64,000 nt of DNA, taken from the NCBI RefSeq assembly GCF_030815085.1, contig NZ_JAUSWG010000012.1; one strand, written 5' to 3'. This DNA is from Paraclostridium ghonii. Lineage in GTDB: Bacteria; Bacillota; Clostridia; Peptostreptococcales; Peptostreptococcaceae. The notes under the pieces were generated by a model. It ran no database searches. It saw only the letters and a program-made list of their open reading frames with translations, and had not been told where the DNA came from. Below are positions 1-8,460 of this stretch, piece after piece. Numbering within the stretch: the stretch's first letter is position 1; each line of letters starts with the position of its first letter. A program made the position numbers and the translations under genes.

Positions 1-1460
1 ATATCAACTTGTTCTTCCATTTTTATAACTTTACAAGCTAACTCTACATCATAATCTCTCATTGCTTTTAATGCATACTCATATGTTGATATGACTTTAT
101 TATATAATTCTCTAATTTCTTCAATTCCTTGTTTAGATAATTTTAAATCTAAGTCTATAATATCTTGAGCTAACTCAGCAATATTTTCTGCATGGTCGCC
201 TATTCTTTCAATATCATTTACCGTATTAAATAATGAATCTACTATATCTCTAGCATCTTCATCTAAATGAGCTTTCGATAACTTAAGTAAATAATTCAAT
301 ATCTCTTTTTGTAGTTCATTTACTACTTTTTCACGTTTAAATGTTTTATCTATACTCTCTTGAGATTGGTTTACAAATCCATCAATTGCATAATTCAAGC
401 TTTCTTTAGATTTTTTACCCATTCTTAAAGTTTCTTTAACTACACTCGCTACAGCTATTGATGGAGTTTCAACTATTCTATCATCTAGATATTTTATAGC
501 TTTGCTTTCATCTTCTTCTCCATCTTTATCTGGAACAAGTTTTATAGCAATATTTATAATAAACTTTGTAAATGGAAGTAATATAATAACTGATATTATA
601 TTAAATAACGTATGAGTGTTAGCTATTTGTCTTGCAACATCCCCAGGGTTCATATTAGTCACAAAGTTAACTACTGGCTTGTTTAATATTATCAAGAATA
701 CCGCTGTCCCTAATACATTAAATATTAAGTGCATAACTGCTGCTCTCTTAGCATTTCTAGATGCTCCTACACTTGATATTAAAGATGTAACACATGTACC
801 TATATTTTGTCCATATAATATAGGTAATGCTGCATTTAAAGGTATTAAACCTTGTGATGCTAAAGCTATAAGCATTCCCATAGAAGCACTTGAACTCTGA
901 ACTATAGCCGTTATACCAAATCCTAATAATAACCCTAATATAGGATGATCTCCAAAACCTATTAATAAGTCTGTAAATCCTTTATATTCAGCTAATGGTT
1001 CAACTGCATTTTTCATAAAATCCATACCAGTAAATAATATACCAAATCCAATTAGTATTTCTGCTATGTTTTTAACTTTTGGTTTAGATGCAAATAAATA
1101 TAAAATAATTCCAATACCTAAAGCCATAGGTGCCAGTCCATTTAAATCAAATGATACAAGCTGTGCTGTTACAGTTGTACCTATATTAGCTCCCATTATA
1201 ACTCCGATTGCCTGTGTTAAACTCATTATACCTGCATTTACAAATCCAACTACCATAACAGTTGTTGCACTACTACTTTGTATAATTGCAGTAACAAATG
1301 CGCCTACAATAACTCCCATGAATATATTACTAGTAAGAAGTTCAACTATTCTTTTTAGTTTAGATCCTGCTGATTTTTCAAGACCTTCTGCCATTAAGTT
1401 CATTCCATATAAAAATAAACCCAATCCTCCCATAAGGCTAATTACTATATCCAATTTCAT
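1..1460 (-). CDS. Na/Pi cotransporter family protein with PhoU-like tail (3' end outside window)
   Basis: I translated this from the minus strand; it starts at an ATG at 1460 behind AAGGAGGAA and runs off the window edge after about 486 codons. It should be an inner-membrane sodium-dependent phosphate transporter. Two copies of the family's QSSSA motif are visible: the first in TAIIQSSSATTVMVVG (about residues 57-72), the second in TAIVQSSSASMG (about 185-196). They mark the two inverted repeats of the NptA/PiT-like fold and are separated by hydrophobic segments. From about residue 310 the protein is helical and charged (RIGDHAENIAELAQ), typical of a fused PhoU domain. Upstream, tandem TTAACA boxes suggest phosphate-starvation control. 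The C-terminus, roughly 50-70 residues, is missing only because of the window boundary. Confidence 0.88.
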   Translation of the reverse strand, partial: MKLDIVISLMGGLGLFLYGMNLMAEGLEKSAGSKLKRIVELLTSNIFMGVIVGAFVTAIIQSSSATTVMVVGFVNAGIMSLTQAIGVIMGANIGTTVTAQLVSFDLNGLAPMALGIGIILYLFASKPKVKNIAEILIGFGILFTGMDFMKNAVEPLAEYKGFTDLLIGFGDHPILGLLLGFGITAIVQSSSASMGMLIALASQGLIPLNAALPILYGQNIGTCVTSLISSVGASRNAKRAAVMHLIFNVLGTAVFLIILNKPVVNFVTNMNPGDVARQIANTHTLFNIISVIILLPFTKFIINIAIKLVPDKDGEEDESKAIKYLDDRIVETPSIAVASVVKETLRMGKKSKESLNYAIDGFVNQSQESIDKTFKREKVVNELQKEILNYLLKLSKAHLDEDARDIVDSLFNTVNDIERIGDHAENIAELAQDIIDLDLKLSKQGIEEIRELYNKVISTYEYALKAMRDYDVELACKVIKMEEQVD

Positions 1461-1537
1461 TTCCTCCTTGAAATATTTATGCTATTGGTCTACAAATATA
1501 GCGCCTTATCTATTTTATCAAACCACTTATCTAGTTT

Positions 1538-1594
1538 TGTTAAATTCATGTTAAATATTAACGTTCAATTAATTATTTATTAAATTTCTGTTAA
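1538..1594 (-). promoter_or_regulatory. Tandem PhoP-box array upstream of the Na/Pi cotransporter
   Basis: On the minus strand, TTAACA-like hexamers occur at 1589-1594 (TTAACA), 1578-1583 (TTAATA), 1567-1572 (TTAATT), 1556-1561 (TTAATA), 1549-1554 (TTAACA) and 1538-1543 (TTAACA). Four of the five steps are either exactly 11 bp (one helical turn); one is 7 bp. Direct TTAACA repeats with about 5-bp spacers are the known recognition pattern of Gram-positive PhoP. The array ends about 78 bp before the transporter start, leaving room for a -10 element. Binding by PhoP is inferred. Confidence 0.68.
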
Positions 1595-1596
1595 AT

Positions 1597-3195
1597 TTAA
1601 TTTGCGTAATATTTAGAAATTATTTTCTCAGCACACTTTATTCCATCTACTGCCGCAGTTACTATTCCACCTGCATATCCAGCACCTTCTCCACTAGGAT
1701 ATAGATCTTTAATATTTACAGATTCTAATGTCTGTTCGTCTCTAACTATCCTTATAGGTGCAGATGATCTAGTTTCAACTCCAGTTAATATAGCATCATC
1801 CATAGCAAATCCCTTTAATTTCTTTTCTAATAAAAGTAATCCTTCTTTCATTGTCTCGCATACAAATTTAGGTAAACAGTCTCTTAGGTCTATAAATTCA
1901 TATCCAGGCTTATATGAAGGTCTTACGGTTCCTAATTTAGTACTTACTCTATCATTTAAAAAGTCTCCTACTAATTGAATTGGAGCTTTATAATTTTTTC
2001 CACCTAGTTCAAAGGCTAGTCTTTCATATTTTTCTTGGAAATACATTCCTGCTAACGGATGATCACTTCCAAAGTCTTCTGTAGCAACATTTACTAAAAC
2101 TGCACTATTTGCGTTCTCTTTATCCCTTGCATGCTCACTCATACCATTTGTAACCACTTGCCCTTCTTCAGATGCTGAGGCTATTACAGTGCCTCCTGGG
2201 CACATACAGAAAGTATATATAGTTCTTCCATTTGATGTATGCTCAACTAATCTATAATCAGCTGCTCCTAATCTAGGATGATCATAGAACTCTTTATATT
2301 GAGATTTATTTATTAACGCTTGAGGATGTTCTATTCTCACTCCTATAGCAAAAGGTTTTTGAGTAATTTTTACACCTTGATCATAAAGCATTTTATATGT
2401 ATCTCTAGCACTATGCCCTATAGCAAGTATTACTACCTCTGTGTCTAAAACTTCATTATCATTTATAATTACAGATTTTATTTTATTATTTTCTATATCT
2501 ATTTTTGTAACTTTAGAATCAAATTTTACTTGTCCACCTAATCTAATTATTTCTTCTCTTATATTTTTAACTACTTCTTTTAATATATCTGTTCCCACAT
2601 GTGGTTTATAAGAGTATAGAATTTCTTCTGGTGATCCAAAATTAACAAGCTCTTCAAGAACTTTTCTACACCTTATATCTTTTATTCTTGTAGTTAATTT
2701 ACCATCAGAAAAAGTTCCTGCTCCACCTTCTCCAAATTGAACATTAGATTTTGAGTTAAATTTTCCATCTTCCCAAAATTTCTTAATATCTTCTGTTCTT
2801 GTATCTACATCTAATCCTCTTTCAAGTAGTATTGGATTATACTCTCTTTGAGCTAAAACTAATGCTGCAAATAATCCAGCAGGTCCACTTCCTATTATTA
2901 CAGGTCTATTTTTTAACTTTTCACTACCACTTTTAACATCTATATATGTTTTTTCTTTAACCTCTACAACATCTTTTATTCTTGGTTTTTTTAATATATT
3001 TTTTTCATTTTTAAGTTCTACATCCACTGTGTAGACAAATTCTATTTTACCTTTTTTTCTCGCATCTATAGACTCTTTATATATTTTGTAATTAACTAAT
3101 TCCTTTTCATTTATTTTTAATTTTTTTAATAATGAAGGTTTTATATTATCTAAGCTTTCATTTATATCTAACTTAATATTAGAAACTCTTAACAT
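1597..3195 (-). CDS. FAD-dependent dehydrogenase-like flavoprotein (COG2509 type)
   Basis: A 532-residue soluble protein. Residues 1-90 form a basic N-terminal domain. A dinucleotide-binding motif, IIGSGPAGLFAALVLA, begins near residue 100, followed by ERGLDVDTRT and GEGGAGTFSDGKL, both characteristic of the FAD-dependent protein family COG2509. Near the C-terminus, YPSGEGAGYAGGIVTAAVDG is the second FAD-contact motif. The length is normal for the family. The physiological substrate is unknown; members are annotated only as NAD(FAD)-utilising dehydrogenases. It starts with ATG at 3195 behind AAAGGTAGG. It stands alone, with a terminator-bearing gap upstream and the PhoP boxes of the next gene immediately after its stop. 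Confidence 0.85.
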   Translation of the reverse strand: MLRVSNIKLDINESLDNIKPSLLKKLKINEKELVNYKIYKESIDARKKGKIEFVYTVDVELKNEKNILKKPRIKDVVEVKEKTYIDVKSGSEKLKNRPVIIGSGPAGLFAALVLAQREYNPILLERGLDVDTRTEDIKKFWEDGKFNSKSNVQFGEGGAGTFSDGKLTTRIKDIRCRKVLEELVNFGSPEEILYSYKPHVGTDILKEVVKNIREEIIRLGGQVKFDSKVTKIDIENNKIKSVIINDNEVLDTEVVILAIGHSARDTYKMLYDQGVKITQKPFAIGVRIEHPQALINKSQYKEFYDHPRLGAADYRLVEHTSNGRTIYTFCMCPGGTVIASASEEGQVVTNGMSEHARDKENANSAVLVNVATEDFGSDHPLAGMYFQEKYERLAFELGGKNYKAPIQLVGDFLNDRVSTKLGTVRPSYKPGYEFIDLRDCLPKFVCETMKEGLLLLEKKLKGFAMDDAILTGVETRSSAPIRIVRDEQTLESVNIKDLYPSGEGAGYAGGIVTAAVDGIKCAEKIISKYYAN

Positions 3196-3222
3196 GTCAT
3201 ACCTACCTTTCTTTAGTAAAAA

Positions 3223-3254
3223 TAAAAGCTAGGCTTCGTAGGGCCTAGCTTTTA
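3223..3254 (-). terminator. Rho-independent terminator of the 125-aa gene
   Basis: A perfect 12-bp stem (arms 3223-3234 and 3243-3254) with an 8-nt loop, followed on the minus strand by a TTTTATTTTTAC tract. It lies just after the stop of the gene at 3280-3657. Confidence 0.85.
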
Positions 3255-3279
3255 TGGTAAATTCTAATTATATTGTTAC

Positions 3280-3657
3280 TTAATCTCTTTGAGTTATTAA
3301 TCCTCTTATAACTTTCATATTGTTAAATACTTTTTCTAAGAAATTCTCTGCCTCTTCATTATCTAGTAATGCTATTTGAGTTTGCTCATCATCATTTATA
3401 CCGTTTTGTTCACAGTATTGTTTTGCTATATTTACTAATTCATTCTTTCCGCTTTCACATAATTCAAATTCTTTATAATCTATAATTATGTATTGCATTG
3501 CCTTTTCTAGGCTTTTTTCGTTATAACCTATTTCTATATGGTATATTACTGCATATAAATTTTCAGGAGTTTCGTCTCCTTTATATACAGGTACTGCTGG
3601 ATTAGATTTTATACAACTTGTTGATACAGCAATTGCTTTTCCTAAATTAAGGCTCAT
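3280..3657 (-). CDS. Conserved-looking hypothetical protein, 125 aa
   Basis: I do not recognise this family. The protein is small, soluble and acidic, with no signal peptide or membrane segment. It begins MSLNLGKAIAVSTSCIKSNP. The middle holds an alternating strand/helix pattern (LYAVIYHIEIGYNEKSLEKA, then YIIIDYKEFEL). The C-terminal third is helical and acidic (NDDEQTQIALLDNEEAENFL). It starts at an ATG behind AGAGGT and ends at a strong terminator. The gap to the upstream SEC-C gene is 38 bp, so the two could be co-transcribed. A role cannot be assigned. Confidence 0.6.
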   Translation of the reverse strand: MSLNLGKAIAVSTSCIKSNPAVPVYKGDETPENLYAVIYHIEIGYNEKSLEKAMQYIIIDYKEFELCESGKNELVNIAKQYCEQNGINDDEQTQIALLDNEEAENFLEKVFNNMKVIRGLITQRD

Positions 3658-3695
3658 TTATATACCTCTTTCTGTATATTTAAAATTAAGTTTTA

Positions 3696-4733
3696 CTACA
3701 TTTTTAAGTCTTTATGTCTTTTGCCTAAAGTACTTGGACTTATATCATACTTTTTAGATATTTGTGATTGAGTTACAGTTTGTCCAACTTCTTTATTTAT
3801 ATGATACTCTACTGCTGCAGCCCATCCGTTCTCAGAGCCTTTTATTTCACTGTTTTTAGTTTTGTACTCATTCCAAAAATCTAAACATTTCTCTAATATA
3901 TCACTTTCAACTTGAGTTTTAAGTAAAGCCGAAACTTTGCACTCATTCTCATTTATAATGTCTTTAACTTCTTCTTGTTTTTTGTCTTTAACATTTTTTT
4001 GAGTTTTAAGATATTCAGCTATATTAGGATCTAGTAATTGTTGAATGTACTTGTAAAGTATATGAGTATGGTATATTAAGAAAGTTTTTATATCTTTGTA
4101 TAAATCTTCATATTGGCCGAAGAAATGATTTATATCATTTACTATTACGTCTTTTACAGCTTCCGATATACTTACTGTAACATCTAGCAATAGATGAGAT
4201 TCTCCTACCTCAACTACTCTAGCTATTATGCAGTCACCTTGATTAAATCCATTTAATAAATTTATATCTTCAGTATATATTTCATCACCTGTTATAGCAT
4301 CTTTTAATAGTATTTTATCTTCTAACTTTTCTTTTATAGCATACACACTTACATAAGATTCAAATAAGCTTTTTAGTACATCTACTTCTTGCTTAGTTAA
4401 ACTGTTTTTATTTCCTTCAAAAAAGTCTACCGTTACAACTTTTTTATTTTCCATTATATGGTCTTGTATAAAGTATGTATTAAAGAAGCTTTCAAACTTA
4501 CTATTTACATTCTTATCCTCTAATATATAAAACATTTCTTGTGCTTTTTTATACTCTTCTTTAAACTTTGGCTGTCTTGAATATTCATACAGTTTTGAGT
4601 ACAGTTGTGAATATTGTTTTTGTGAAAGTACAATTTTTCTACTAGCTCTCTCTGACACAACATCTTTATTTAAACAGCATTTTTTATATTTTTTCCCACT
4701 TCCGCATGGGCATGACTCGTTTCTCCCTAACAC
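3696..4733 (-). CDS. SEC-C zinc-binding motif protein with C-terminal helix-turn-helix
   Basis: The protein opens with a SEC-C motif, GRNESCPCGSGKKYKKCC, a short CxC...CC zinc-binding element also found at the SecA C-terminus and in YecA-like proteins. The body of about 300 residues is charged and largely helical. The last 40 residues (VTQSQISKKYDISPSTLGKR) look like a helix-turn-helix. An upstream GTG at 4745 is in frame, but it abuts the AAAGGAG site; the GTG at 4733 has proper spacing and gives the family's usual VLGRNESCPCGSG start, so I use that. Function is unknown; the fold suggests nucleic-acid or ribosome-linked contacts, which is inference. Confidence 0.72.
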   Translation of the reverse strand: MLGRNESCPCGSGKKYKKCCLNKDVVSERASRKIVLSQKQYSQLYSKLYEYSRQPKFKEEYKKAQEMFYILEDKNVNSKFESFFNTYFIQDHIMENKKVVTVDFFEGNKNSLTKQEVDVLKSLFESYVSVYAIKEKLEDKILLKDAITGDEIYTEDINLLNGFNQGDCIIARVVEVGESHLLLDVTVSISEAVKDVIVNDINHFFGQYEDLYKDIKTFLIYHTHILYKYIQQLLDPNIAEYLKTQKNVKDKKQEEVKDIINENECKVSALLKTQVESDILEKCLDFWNEYKTKNSEIKGSENGWAAAVEYHINKEVGQTVTQSQISKKYDISPSTLGKRHKDLKM

Positions 4734-4835
4734 TGTTACTTTCACTCCTTTATTTCTAAATTTAAATACAATTTATAATTATATCATCTTTTTTTCAATC
4801 ATTCTACACTATAAAGTTATTTTATTGTTTTTAAG

Positions 4836-5097
4836 CTATTTTTTGTTCATTTTTTGTATTATTCCATCTAAAACTCCGTCATTATACTTATCTTATACAT
4901 TTTTTATCATAGTTTCATTTATTGAATTGATTACTTTTTCTATATAAAATTTTAAATTTAATCTTTTTATTTTATTTTCCATGCTATTTAAATAAATTTT
5001 TTTATACACATTAAGTATATTTTGTTCCTTCATTTTTAAGAAAATCACATTTAATTTCATCTATATAATTATTTATAAAAAGTATATTATCATTCAT
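4836..5097 (-). pseudogene. Decayed small gene downstream of pilO
   Basis: An excellent ribosome binding site (AAGGAGG, about 5100-5109) precedes an ATG at 5097. Frame 1 reads MNDNILFINNYIDEIKCDFL and stops after 28 codons. A frame change at an A-run near 5032-5037 continues with KEQNILNVYKKIYLNSMENK and onward to ETMIKNV, then a TAA. After that stop the same frame continues with DKYNDGVLDGIIQKMNKK to a TAG at 4836. Together this would be a helical protein of about 88 residues needing one frameshift and one stop to be repaired. Its position, last in the pilus operon, suggests a lost accessory pilus gene, but the family is not recognisable. Confidence 0.5.
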
Positions 5098-5168
5098 TTA
5101 AATCCTCCTTAAGAATTTGTAAAATATTCTCATATAAAGTTGTTCTACATAAAACTTAAGAAAACCTT

Positions 5169-5591
5169 TTAATATACTTTTACTTTAAAGCTGCAATCTA
5201 TAGTATTTTCATTCATTTTGCTTATCTTCATACTATCTAAAGTAATATTTTTAGTTGAATTATTTATATTTTTAATACTCTGAGATATCAAGTTTTTATC
5301 TCCACTTATTTCTCCTTCAAGTTCTATTTCATTTTCACTATTGCGATCTGTTTTAATATACTTTATTGTTGCAACATCTTTAAAATATTCTTGAAAACTT
5401 ATAACTAAATCTTCTTTATATTTATTTTTTATTTTTTCATTTTTTTCATCTTCTAACTTTTTTATAACTTTCATTTGATTACATAATAATTCTTCTTTAT
5501 TATTTAATTTTTTATATATAAAACTAAAATTAATAACTAAAAACAATGCTAAAAAAACAATTATATTTTTATTTTTTTTACTTACTTTCAT
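5169..5591 (-). CDS. pilO: PilO-like type IV pilus inner-membrane protein
   Basis: A 140-residue bitopic protein. A short cytoplasmic tail (MKVSKKNKN) precedes one membrane segment (IIVFLALFLVINFSFIY, about 10-26), then a lysine/glutamate-rich coiled coil (about 28-62), then a small alpha/beta domain (about 65-140). That is the PilO plan; PilO pairs with PilN to form the alignment complex around the pilus machine. The sequence is divergent, so the assignment rests mainly on topology and position after pilM and pilN. Its start overlaps the end of pilN by 14 bp, indicating translational coupling. Confidence 0.68.
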   Translation of the reverse strand: MKVSKKNKNIIVFLALFLVINFSFIYKKLNNKEELLCNQMKVIKKLEDEKNEKIKNKYKEDLVISFQEYFKDVATIKYIKTDRNSENEIELEGEISGDKNLISQSIKNINNSTKNITLDSMKISKMNENTIDCSFKVKVY

Positions 5592-6048
5592 TTTTTACTC
5601 CTACAAAACTACTTATTTCAAATTCATATAAATTTTCATTATTATTTATAAAATCTATATTGGCATCATCTGCATTTTCAAATTTTTTTGCAATCTCTAG
5701 ATAGCTTTTTATTTTTTCAAAATCATTGCTTTCACCTTTAAATTTCAATTTTTTATTTTTTATTTCTACACTTTTCATTTCATTGTTATTCATTAAATTT
5801 AATATACTACATATTTCTGATGTTTTTTTCTGTATATTCATATCTTTATTGTTTAATGAAATAGCGTTTAAATTACTTTTTCTTTCATTTACATCTTCTT
5901 CTAGTTTTTGTACTTTATAAAATTTCGTTGAATTAAATGTAATGGTGAAAAATATAATACTAATTAATATTAAATTAACCGTATCAATTTCTTTATTGTA
6001 CAATTTGTCTTTTTCGCAAAAAAAGTTTAATGCTTTTACTCTTTCCAT
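5578..6048 (-). CDS. pilN: PilN-like type IV pilus assembly protein
   Basis: A 156-residue bitopic protein. It starts MERVKALNFFCEKDK, where a PilM-binding peptide normally lies (the canonical form is close to INLLP). One membrane segment follows (VNLILISIIFFTITF, about 24-38), then a coiled coil and a ferredoxin-like domain. It begins 2 bp after the pilM stop and overlaps pilO. The family role is to link cytoplasmic PilM to PilO across the membrane. Assignment is by topology and gene order; the sequence itself is weakly conserved. Confidence 0.68.
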   Translation of the reverse strand: MERVKALNFFCEKDKLYNKEIDTVNLILISIIFFTITFNSTKFYKVQKLEEDVNERKSNLNAISLNNKDMNIQKKTSEICSILNLMNNNEMKSVEIKNKKLKFKGESNDFEKIKSYLEIAKKFENADDANIDFINNNENLYEFEISSFVGVKNESK

Positions 6049-6050
6049 AA

Positions 6051-6863
6051 CTATACCAACCCTATATTATTAATAAAATTATTTAAATCATCTCTTTTTA
6101 CATTTTTTAATAACAGCTTTTTCAATTTAAAGTTTTCATTTAAAGTTTTTGTAAAATCATAATTTTGAACTCCATAGTAATAAACTTTTTTATAACCTTC
6201 TTTTAAATTATCATTTAAAAAATCGTATATATTTTCATTTTTTAATGTGTATGAGTTAGTAATAAACTTATTTTCTATTAAATTCACATTAGTCTGTGTT
6301 TTCCCTATATCTAAAATTAAACTTTTACCTTCTTTTAATTCAATTTCTTCATTGGATATAAGCTTGTTTAATATATCAAAATTAACATTAAAATTTTCAT
6401 TCTTTAATTTCAATAATTTTGATAGTTCTTTATAATTCTTTACAAGATCCCTTGGCATGAGTATAGCTTGAACATATATAAAATCTTCTTTTTCCCCTAA
6501 TACCTTGTACTTTAAAATATAATCTTTAATATTTATAGGCATGTATTCATTTAACTCATACTCTATAAGTCCCTTTATATCACCCTTATAACCAGTGTTT
6601 ATTATTTTAATATTTCGATTTATTATACTTTCATTTTGAACTGCAAAAGATACTCTCCTGCAAGGTATTTTAAAATTGCTCAATTCATTTTTTATAATCT
6701 CGTTTAATTTTTCAGTATCTAAAATTATTCCATTTGAATCAATTTGATTGAATTCAAAACTTTTCATAATATTAAATTTAATTTGTCCAAAATATTTTTC
6801 TATAACAAGCATATTAACAATATTTTCTTTTATCTCTATTGTTAGTGTTTTAATTTTTATCAC
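6051..6863 (-). CDS. pilM: PilM-like actin-fold pilus assembly protein (short)
   Basis: A 270-residue cytoplasmic protein. PilM has an actin/FtsA-like fold and recruits PilN. The recognisable parts are PCRRVSFAVQNESIINRNI (about 52-70), matching the family's stretch with conserved serine and arginine, and LILDIGKTQTNVNLIEN (about 182-198), the phosphate-2-like DIG motif. It is shorter than the usual 340-380 residues: the expected second ATP-contact region near the C-terminus is poorly formed, so nucleotide binding may be reduced. It lies 11 bp after the pilin gene. Confidence 0.75.
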   Translation of the reverse strand: MIKIKTLTIEIKENIVNMLVIEKYFGQIKFNIMKSFEFNQIDSNGIILDTEKLNEIIKNELSNFKIPCRRVSFAVQNESIINRNIKIINTGYKGDIKGLIEYELNEYMPINIKDYILKYKVLGEKEDFIYVQAILMPRDLVKNYKELSKLLKLKNENFNVNFDILNKLISNEEIELKEGKSLILDIGKTQTNVNLIENKFITNSYTLKNENIYDFLNDNLKEGYKKVYYYGVQNYDFTKTLNENFKLKKLLLKNVKRDDLNNFINNIGLV

Positions 6864-6874
6864 CTCTATGTATT

Positions 6875-7243
6875 TTATTCTGTTTTAGGATAAAATTCTT
6901 TCCCATCAATTTTAACAATTACAGTCCCTTTCTCTACAATTAAATCAAAATCTGTATCTTTTTGGCTTTGAGGTTTTGGGTTACCCTCTAAATAACTATT
7001 TTCAACTAGATAATCTATTTTTATATCTTCTTCATCTACATTACTATTTAGCGCTAGTTTTGCTGCTGTAGCTATATTATTAGCCGTTACATAGTCCGCA
7101 TTTTTTTTACTATCTGCTTCAACATTACTAAACCTTACTAATGCAATACTTGATAATATACCAAGTATCGCAACTACAATTACAAGTTCAATTAGCGTAA
7201 AGCCTCTTCTTTTTTTCATAATTTTTTTCTTATCTATTTTCAT
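6875..7243 (-). CDS. pilA: Type IV prepilin (major pilin of this locus)
   Basis: A 122-residue prepilin. The leader MKIDKKKIMKKRRG ends in glycine and is followed by FTLIELVIVVAILGILSSIA, the class III signal and hydrophobic helix with the essential Glu at +5. Prepilin peptidase should cut between G14 and F15 and methylate F15. The mature part is about 108 residues, small for a major pilin, with no cysteine pair. The start at 7243 has AAAGGAGG at good spacing; an internal ATG at residue 9 is less likely. It sits between pilC and pilM. No prepilin peptidase gene is in the window. Confidence 0.9.
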   Translation of the reverse strand: MKIDKKKIMKKRRGFTLIELVIVVAILGILSSIALVRFSNVEADSKKNADYVTANNIATAAKLALNSNVDEEDIKIDYLVENSYLEGNPKPQSQKDTDFDLIVEKGTVIVKIDGKEFYPKTE

Positions 7244-7266
7244 GATATTCCTCCTTTTAATTATTT

Positions 7267-8460
7267 CTATTTAAATGAAGTTACAGCATCAAATACAGGT
7301 GTCATTATGGATACCAATAAAATCCCTATCATAAGCCCTAAAACTAATACAATAATAGGTTCAATTAGCTTGATTATTTTATTTGTTAAATTATCTAAAT
7401 CATTATCATAATTTATATTTATACTATGTAGACATTTTTCCATTTTTCCAGTTTCTTCACCTACCTCTATCATAGATATCACTATTTTTGGAAAAACTTT
7501 AGATGCATCTAGAGATGCTGATATGCTATTACCTTTTTGAATTAAACTTTTTGAAATATATAATTTGTTTAACATATATTTATTTTTAATTACATTACAA
7601 GAAATTTCTAATGCACTAACAATTTGAATTCCACTGCTTATTAATATGTACATACATCTTATGAATTTATTTACTTCTATAGTCTGAATAATACTTTTGG
7701 TGAATTTAAATTTAAATAGCTTTTCATCAATATACATTTTAATCCGTTCTTCTTTTTTGCAAATATAAATTGTAAATCCTATAATAGAGACTATTAATAC
7801 GAAAATTATTCTATAATGATTTTTCAAAGTCATAGACAATCCTATTAGGAATTTTGTGCTTAATGGTAAGTTGTTTTCATTTCCAATAAATGATTGTTGA
7901 AAATTTGGAACTGTATATATCAGCGTAAATAAAATTACACATATGCATGTAAAAACTAGTGCTATTGGGTAAACCATAGCTAAAAGTAGTTTTCTTTTAA
8001 ATTCATATTCTTTTTTATAGTAATCTGATAAGTCCATCAAAATCTCATCTAGCTTACCGCTTATTTCTCCAGCTTTAATCATATTTATAAAAAACTTAGA
8101 AAACTTAGCTGAATTTTGAAATGATAATGAAATAGAGTTTCCTTTTTGAAGATTATAGTTTATATTTTTTAGAATAGGTTTTAATTTTTTATTGCAGTTT
8201 GATTGAATTGTGTTTAATGAATGTGTAATTTCACATCCAGATGAGAGCAACATCCCTAGCTGATTACACATAATAGATAATTCTTTATCTTTTAATTTTT
8301 TATTTGACTTATCTTTAATTAATCTAACATTTGCTATTTTAAAATTATTTTCTATAGCATATATTTTTAATTCTTTTTCTGAATCAAAGCTTAATTTTTT
8401 TCTTTTTCTTTTGCCCTCTTCATCATATAGTACACATTCATATAAAGACATTTGACTCAC
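7267..8460 (-). CDS. pilC: Type IV pilus inner-membrane platform protein PilC (T2SSF)
   Basis: A 397-residue polytopic protein with two T2SSF domains. It has membrane segments near 160-185 (LLLAMVYPIALVFTCICVIL), 210-230 (YRIIFVLIVSIIGFTIYICK) and at the C-terminus (PIIVLVLGLMIGILLVSIMTPVFD). Family hallmarks are GMLLSSGCEITHSLN, MIKAGEISGKLDEIL and MIEVGEETGKMEKCL, the duplicated E-G motifs of each half. It forms the membrane platform that PilB turns. The start overlaps the pilB stop by 23 bp. Confidence 0.92.
   Translation of the reverse strand: MSQMSLYECVLYDEEGKRKRKKLSFDSEKELKIYAIENNFKIANVRLIKDKSNKKLKDKELSIMCNQLGMLLSSGCEITHSLNTIQSNCNKKLKPILKNINYNLQKGNSISLSFQNSAKFSKFFINMIKAGEISGKLDEILMDLSDYYKKEYEFKRKLLLAMVYPIALVFTCICVILFTLIYTVPNFQQSFIGNENNLPLSTKFLIGLSMTLKNHYRIIFVLIVSIIGFTIYICKKEERIKMYIDEKLFKFKFTKSIIQTIEVNKFIRCMYILISSGIQIVSALEISCNVIKNKYMLNKLYISKSLIQKGNSISASLDASKVFPKIVISMIEVGEETGKMEKCLHSININYDNDLDNLTNKIIKLIEPIIVLVLGLMIGILLVSIMTPVFDAVTSFK

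Noticed and set aside
616..1554. Plus-strand open frames opposite the Na/Pi cotransporter
   Set aside because: They are antisense shadows; the minus strand encodes a continuous, motif-rich transporter, and the + frames have no ribosome binding site or family pattern.
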